Position numbers and translations under genes: made by a program. From Prorocentrum cordatum (taxonomy: Eukaryota; Sar; Dinophyceae; Prorocentrales; Prorocentraceae): a stretch of 64,000 nucleotides of DNA. How positions within the stretch are numbered: the stretch's first letter is position 1; each line of letters starts with the position of its first letter. Below are positions 58,931 through 64,000 of this stretch, in pieces. The notes below the pieces were generated by a model. The model was not told the origin of the DNA and ran no database searches. It saw nothing but the letters and a program-made list of their open reading frames with translations. The stretch lies in contig CAUYUJ010003447.1 of NCBI GenBank assembly GCA_963575745.1, forward strand, positions 952,728 to 1,016,727, given 5' to 3'.

Positions 58931-59645
58931 CACGGATCGGCCCGGGTCCGTAGACCCAGGCCCAAGAGGCGAGGGACAGACAGCAGAGAGGGGGACCCGC
59001 GAGCGAGCTGTGGGGGCGCGAGGCAAGAAGCGCGCCACGCGAGGGGCCCGAGGGGCCGACCGAACAGAACGTGCGAGCAGACGAGTGGGAACCCAAACCT
59101 ACGATATCTTGATTTGCTTCATCACGGAATCCGTGAGCCGCTGGACCATTTCCCAAGGACAGCGCTTTCGTCCCTGACCGTTTTCGTTCTGGTCCCCGGC
59201 CCCGTCGTGATTTTTTGCCGACGCGGGGGGTCTGGGGATCCAGACCACGAGGTCGAGTGCGAATCTCGCAGGAGTGCGAACTGGGACACAGGCGGCTGAA
59301 AATCGGACCTCGGACCCTCCCAGGGGTCCAGACGCACCAGGTTCCCGGGCTGTGTCAAGCACTGGCGATGCAGGGGGCCCCGCGAAGCCCGACTACCCCT
59401 GTCTCGACTGGCCCTCCTATCAGAATCCGGACCGCGAGGGCGTGGATGCGGACATGCCCGCCGCCAGTGAGGCGGAGCCTGGCCCGCCCCGCCGCTCCGC
59501 CGCCCCGAACAGCAGCGGGGGCTCGCACGACAGCGCACACCGGCCGTGCAGGGGCCCTCGGCGCGGGCGCGGCTGAGGACCAGCGGGCATGAATCGGATC
59601 CTCAGGGTGAAGCCAGGGCGAGGAGGAATTTGGCGATAACCATGG
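58931..59645. other. No gene recognised; dispersed repeat R4 copy
   Basis: 59285-59360 is the partner of 53145-53220. The remaining sequence is GC-rich with no motif. Confidence 0.4.
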
Positions 59646-59647
59646 TG

Positions 59648-59649
<2 letters not shown>

Positions 59650-59695
<46 letters not shown>

Positions 59696-59737
59696 CTGAT
59701 GATGATGATGGTGATGATGATGCTGCTGATGATGATA
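59650..59737 (+). repeat. (GAT)n array
   Basis: Pure GAT/ATG triplets for about 45 bp, then GAT with CTG/GTG variants. It immediately precedes an AAG-phased element. Confidence 0.95.
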
Positions 59738-60830
59738 ATCCCACCAGCCCTTTGGGCGTGAGTGGTTTAGAGAGCCCGCTCTGTTCTCAACCCCCCTTCT
59801 TCCCCTTCGGGGAGGGGTTTACCCCTCCCCCTACCCCCTCCCCTGGGCCTGGAAAGGGCGCCTCGCAGGTCGTTGGAGGGGTCTTTTTCGACTCCTGGGA
59901 GGGCTAAAAAACGACACCCCTCACGAGGATTCTGGCCCCGACGGGGGGAGGGAGAAAAAACCCTCTCCTCTCCTTTGAAGCCAAAAACATTGATTTTACT
60001 ACGGTTTTGGCCCCATTTTTGGCCTTTTTGAGGGGGCAGCGCTCGTGAAAGCTTCCCTCTTCCTTCAAGGCAAAATCATTGATTTTACAGAAAAAGGTTT
60101 TGGGCTCATTTTGCCCTTCTGAGGGGGCAGCACTCATTAAAGCTCCCCTCTTCTTTGATCCATTCCCTCCAAGATGGCCCCAAGAAGCGCCCAGGAGGCA
60201 CCAAGAGGCCCCAAGATGGCCCCAAGAGGCGCTCGTGGAAGCCCCTGGAGCCGCCGAGAGGCCCCCAAGACGCCCCAAACCGCCTCCAAGAGGCTCCCAT
60301 GAGGCCCCAAGAGGCTCCCCCAAGGCACCCCAGACGCTCCTAGAAGCCCCTGGGGCCGCCAAGAGGCCCCGAAGACGCCCCAAAAGGCCTCCAAGAGGCT
60401 CCCAAAACGACTCACACCACGAGGAGGGCCCCGAACGACTCACACCACGAGGAGCCCGAACGAGTCACACCAGGAGGAGGGGCCCGAACGACTCACACGA
60501 CGACGAGGGGCCCGAACAACTCACACCACGAGAAGCCCGAACGACTCACACCAGGACGAAGAGCCCGAACGACTCACATCACGAAGAGCCCGAACGATTC
60601 ACGCCAAGAAGAAGGGCCCGAACGACTCACACCAGGACAAGAAACCCCAAACGACTCAAACCACGAGGAGCGTTTTCTCTCCCTCCTCCTCCGCCTCGTC
60701 GTTCTCCCGCTCCCACCACAAGGAGATTGTACAAGGAGGCGGGAGGAAGGAGGAACAGGGGAAATATGCGGGGGCAGGCGGAAACACGCCTGAAAAAACA
60801 CGACGGTCGACATGCTTCGCAAGCGAAGCG
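59738..60830 (+). mobile_element. AAG-phased repeat element, copy 7 (second 5'-end type)
   Basis: The 5' part (59738-59870) matches copy 4 at 35706. Two tandem core units follow (59985-60065 and 60069-60155; ATTGATTTTAC, GGTTTTGG, GAGGGGGCAGC, AAAGC). Then come phased repeats (60170-60410) that contain a 107-bp internal duplication (60233-60298 and 60340-60405), a 26-28-bp minisatellite (60411-60665) and a short CT tract. The copy ends near 60813-60830 in GCTTCGC AA GCGAAGC. A (GAT)n array lies on each side (59650 and 60854). Confidence 0.6.
60411..60665 (+). repeat. Minisatellite of ~26-28-bp units inside the element
   Basis: About nine to ten units of 'CGAACGACTCACACCA' followed by CGA(G/C)GA and GGGCC, with unit lengths alternating because of a variable G-run. 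Confidence 0.85.
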
Positions 60831-60853
60831 TAAAGAATTATGGATATGATTAT

Positions 60854-60855
60854 GG

Positions 60856-60886
<31 letters not shown>

Positions 60887-60887
60887 A
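60854..60887 (+). repeat. (GAT)n array
   Basis: Nearly pure GAT triplets directly downstream of the element's 3' end. Confidence 0.9.
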
Positions 60888-60954
60888 CCGATGGCCCTGG
60901 TGATACTAACAGGGGAGCCAACTCGACTAAGAGCGATTATCATCCCGCGCGTTC

Positions 60955-61880
60955 GTCACATATATGCGTGGGGCAGGCGGGGGGGGGGAGCGAAATCTTA
61001 CTGAATTAAGAAGAAAACTCGTCCCCTCTTCATCGGCCAAAGCTGTTGACAGAGCTTAAACTCCGATGGGCATTTGTATTTATCTATACAGAGGCCTCTG
61101 CACGGAGCTGGAACGGTATACTCTCTTTTGCACGGACCGCCCCCCCCACGCCAGAGCACAGACCGCACCCCGAGGCCAGAGCTGGATTCGCAGACCACCA
61201 TCCGCAGACTGGGGTCGACCACCATCCGAAAGACTGGGGCCAGAACGCTCCACGGCCTCGGGGGCCAGGGGGGGCTCGACGGCCTTGGGGGGGGCCCAGC
61301 AAAGAGAACCCCCTGAGAGCCCAGCAGGACCTTGCCCATGAAGTTCGAGCTCTCGCGAGACTTAATTACACTTGCCACTTAGGGCGGTATGTGCGTGGGC
61401 CAGAACAGCTGCCATGCAAGCGAAAGCGGCCGATGTGACACGCTACCCCCCCGACGCCCACACATCTTCCGTAAACGTATACGTGTGTGGGGCAGGCGGG
61501 GGGGGGGGGGGGAGCGAAAACTTATTGAATTATGGAGAAAACTCTTTCCCTCTTCATCGGCCAAAGCTGTTGACAGAGCTTAAACTCCGGTGGGCATTTG
61601 TATTTATATATACAGAGGCCTCTGCACGGAGCTCGAAAGGTATACTCTCTTTTGCACGGACCGTCCCCCCCACGCCAGAGCACAGACCGCGCCCCGAGGC
61701 CAGAGCTGGATTCGCAGACCACCATCCGCAGACTGGGGTCGACCACCATCCGAAAGACTGGGGCCAGAACGCTCCACGGCCTCGGGGGCCAGGGGAGGCT
61801 CGACGGCCTTGGGGGGGGGCCAGCAAAGAGAACCCCCTGAGAGCCCAGCAGGACCTTGCCACCTTGCCCATGAAGCTCGC
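60955..61880. repeat. Direct duplication, two copies offset by 524 bp
   Basis: 60968-61345 and 61492-61875 are nearly identical. Examples: CCAAAGCTGTTGACAGAGC at 61037 and 61561, and CCAGCAGGACCTTGCC at 61321 and 61845. They differ by a few substitutions, G-run lengths and an extra ACCTTGCC at the right end of copy 2. The intervening 61346-61490 is unique. Frames repeated in both copies carry no known domain. Confidence 0.9.
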
Positions 61881-61999
61881 CAACTCTCGAAAAAGACACC
61901 GAAGCTCTCCATTCTGTGTTTTTCGTCTGGCCGTAGGCCGAAGAAATGTCTCGACTGGCGACGGCAGCTCTGGCAGCAGCTTGAACCAGTCACGAAAGA

Positions 62000-63010
62000 T
62001 TAGTTGCAGCAGGTCACGGGCTGCAAAACGCACAGACACGAGACAAGTCTCCCGACGGCAGGTGGCACGGGCGCGGTACTCCGCGTGTCAGGCTGTAAAG
62101 TGACAGGGCGAGGTGCAGGCGCCGATCTGCTGGAGCCAGGCACGGAACAAGTCAAGGAAGGCGCGCGCTGCAGGGCCAAAGCCGGCACACACGCCGCAGC
62201 TGTGGAGGACGACTGCGCCAACCAGCGGGTCGTCGAGCGTGGCCTGCTCCCGCGCGCTCTTCTGGCCGGACGCGTTGGCCCAGGGCAATGACGCACACCT
62301 CGGGCACAGGGTCCAGAAAGATGATGCGCAGCGCAGCCCAAAATTCTCGCCAGTGCGAAGACAGAGTGGAAGGCCACGAGCAGCACGGCCGCGAAAGCCA
62401 CCCGTTCGGCGGCTGGCGCTTAATCCGCGAACGCCGTGCAGAGCTGGGCAGGCATCGGCGGCGCGCGCCGAGGGATCTCCAGTCTTCTAGACTGTCAGCA
62501 GCTGCTAAGCCACAGGATAGCGGCGCCTCACCTCAGCACGTGCTGCATGCCGCTGAGGGTGTCATTGGCAAGACTATTTGTGCATCCCTTTCGGCCCACA
62601 AGTGCGCAGGGTAAACGCGCTGGCAAACACAACGACGTTCTACGTCAAAGGCAGCGGCAGACCATTGGCAGCAAGGTAGTCAACATAAAGCTGAGCGCCA
62701 GTGTCGCGGCGCTCATCCTGGCGTTTCTCCGTCTCTCAAGCCCAGCTCCGGCAGCGCGGCGGTCAGCAGGGTCACTCGCATCCCCTATCGCGGGGGCGCG
62801 CGGGGGGGCGTCCGCGGGGCTCCGAGCCGACGACGTGAAGCCGAAGACCGCCTGCGCGCCGATCGCCAGCTCCCACGCCGAGAGGGTCCGCATCACCATG
62901 GAACACAGGACTGCTGAAGCGGCGCTTGGACAGCGCACCGCGTTGACTATGTTGCCGAGCAGGTGCAGGAAGACGTGCTGGCGGCGGCGCCTTGACCGCT
63001 TCGCCATGGG
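62000..63010 (-). CDS. Possible membrane-protein gene or relic
   Basis: An ATG at 63007 (context CCCATGGCG) opens MAKRSRRRRQHVFLHLLGNI, with hydrophobic stretches (NAVRCPSAASAVLCSMVM, LSAWELAIGAQAVFGF). After a Pro/Ala-rich interruption comes MSAATLALSFMLTTLLPMV (stop at 62645). Further on, AFAAVLLVAFHSVFALARI (about 62400-62340), FWAALRIIFLDPVPEVCVIA and LVGAVVLHSCGVCAGFGPAA with FLDLFRAWLQQIGA (ending 62088) lie in three different frames. This would fit a multi-exon or frameshifted polytopic membrane protein. I do not recognise a family and cannot join the pieces. Confidence 0.3.
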
Positions 63011-63225
63011 GAAACATCATCGGCGCGCCCTGGCACCTGACAGCGTTGACGTAACCCGCTGCATCCCACAGTGGCTGCCTGGTGGGCCAATGCCTGGGGC
63101 GAACTCTTCCCGCGGGAAGATCTCGTTGAGCGTCTCTCAGGCCCCAGCGGTTCTGATGTGCGCACTGTTATTGCGGGACCCCATGACGAGCTCCTGACGA
63201 TGCGTCTGGACGCGTCCAGCTCGCA

Positions 63226-64000
63226 TTACTCCTCCACGTCAGGCCTCGCAAGCTCTGTCAAGAGGATGTTGTACGGCACGCCTGGCCGGTCCCACAGTGG
63301 CAGATGAGCAGGGCCCCGCGCAGCGACACCAACCTCTGCAGGAGAGCTGGTTGTATGCGGATCCAACCAGCGAGCAGGGCAACGGCGCCCTCCCGTGACC
63401 TCACGGAGATCGCCGAGAAGGGGGGTTGCCTCACTGCGAGGCAGCCAGGGCCCATTGCCGAGACACACGACCCACGTAGATGGGACCGCCAGCGCGTCCA
63501 GCATGGCGTGCAGGCCCTCGTCGATCTCGGAGCGGCCCCAGTGCAGCGACGGCACGTCGCCGGCCCACAGCATCTCGCCGCCAGCCCACGCTCACGCACT
63601 GTCTGCAGCTCACCCAGCGAGGGCACTGGGACCAGCCCCCCAGCACCGAAGGCCCAGTGGCCGATCACCCCGGCCACCACCTCGCACTGGAAGGAGTTGC
63701 CCGCGAGGGACTGTTGAAGAGCATCGTACTTGGCGGGCTCGATCTCCGCCTCGCTGCTCATCATGCACGGCGCAGTGTGGTCCTCCGGGCAGACCATCAG
63801 CTTCTCTCGCATCCTGGCGTCAGACGGCTCGACGCGGTCGTCCGCCCAGTGCAAGCGCCACTTGCCACGGAACTGGTAGGGCGGCGAAGCGAAGCCACCC
63901 GTCTCCCAGCTCGCCAGCTCCGCAGTGCCGCACTCCTCAATGTCCGCCGGCCTGGGACCATCTGCGAGCGCGGCATCCAGCGCCCGAAGGTCGGCAGCAG
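63226..64000 (-). pseudogene. C-terminal fragment of a cytosine-C5 DNA methyltransferase-like domain joined to a CHC-rich (DUF4326-like) domain
   Basis: From the right edge one frame reads ELASWETGGFASPPYQF, RGKWRLHWADDRVEPSDARM, then REKLMVCPEDHTAP. Next comes ALQQSLAGNSFQCEVVAGVI with GHWAFG (about 63704-63645). 'R-x-x-LMxxPxxHT' followed by 'GNSFxxxVVAxxxxHW' corresponds to motifs IX and X of C5 methyltransferases. The trace then shifts frame (about 63600) to VPSLHWGRSEIDEGLHAMLD and VPSTWVVCLGNGPWLPRSEA, shifts back near 63400 to ARLAGWIRI-like and LQRLVSLRGALLICHCGTGQ AC, and shifts again to NILLTELARPDVEE with stop at 63226. 'LRG..L.CHC..GQAC' resembles the Cys/His motif of DUF4326. At least three frameshifts make it a pseudogene. 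The catalytic part lies beyond the window. Confidence 0.65.

Overview
The window looks like nuclear DNA of a dinoflagellate. It is GC-rich and repeat-dominated, and it holds three sequences resembling retroposed copies of the dinoflagellate spliced leader (positions 4185, 5781 and 30264, all on the minus strand). It also holds a LINE and a polyprotein retroelement whose domain order and motifs resemble proteins reported from dinoflagellate genomes. A Prorocentrum-like genome would fit, but the genus is inference. No bacterial-type operon, rRNA, convincing tRNA or CRISPR array was seen.

Layout. 1-4206 (minus): decayed retroelement polyprotein (gag-like N-terminus, reverse transcriptase, start of an RNase H-like domain) with a spliced-leader relic at its 5' side. 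5146-5816 (minus): processed-pseudogene candidate headed by a full-length plus a truncated spliced-leader copy. 5855-6640: first copy of a dispersed element built from an approximately 10.7-bp phased AAG repeat (called here the AAG-phased element). Further copies lie at 19373-20423 (minus), 26765-27310, 35706-36345, 44207-45840, 49590-50165 and 59740-60830. 6700-7560 and 23050-23700: dispersed 'gATACATCGC' repeats. 12300-19100 (plus): nearly full-length LINE with coiled-coil ORF1, APE-type endonuclease, reverse transcriptase, RNase H and terminal zinc finger, all broken by frameshifts and point lesions. 19100-22210: degenerate array of roughly 100-bp repeats, interrupted by an AAG-phased element flanked by a perfect 32-bp direct repeat.

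22.4-43.4 kb is mostly gene-poor: pyrimidine/purine tracts, a (CAT)n array, a 9-unit minisatellite, CA arrays, a retroelement RNase H fragment near 37.8 kb and one tentative four-exon gene at 34583-35472. 43.4-48.3 kb is about 4 kb of (TAG)n/(GTA)n-type repeat split by an AAG-phased element. 48.3-60 kb again holds tracts, GC-rich patches and dispersed repeats. 60.95-61.88 kb is a recent direct duplication with a 524-bp offset. 62.0-63.0 kb may carry a membrane-protein gene or relic (minus). 63226-64000 (minus) is the C-terminal end of a cytosine-C5 DNA methyltransferase-like domain joined to a Cys/His-rich domain, probably the tail of another retroelement polyprotein.

The readable coding content is almost entirely retroelement-derived and mutated. 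The most interesting material is the AAG-phased element family, the spliced-leader relics, the methyltransferase-bearing fragment and the LINE whose RNase H catalytic glutamate codon appears to have become TAG.
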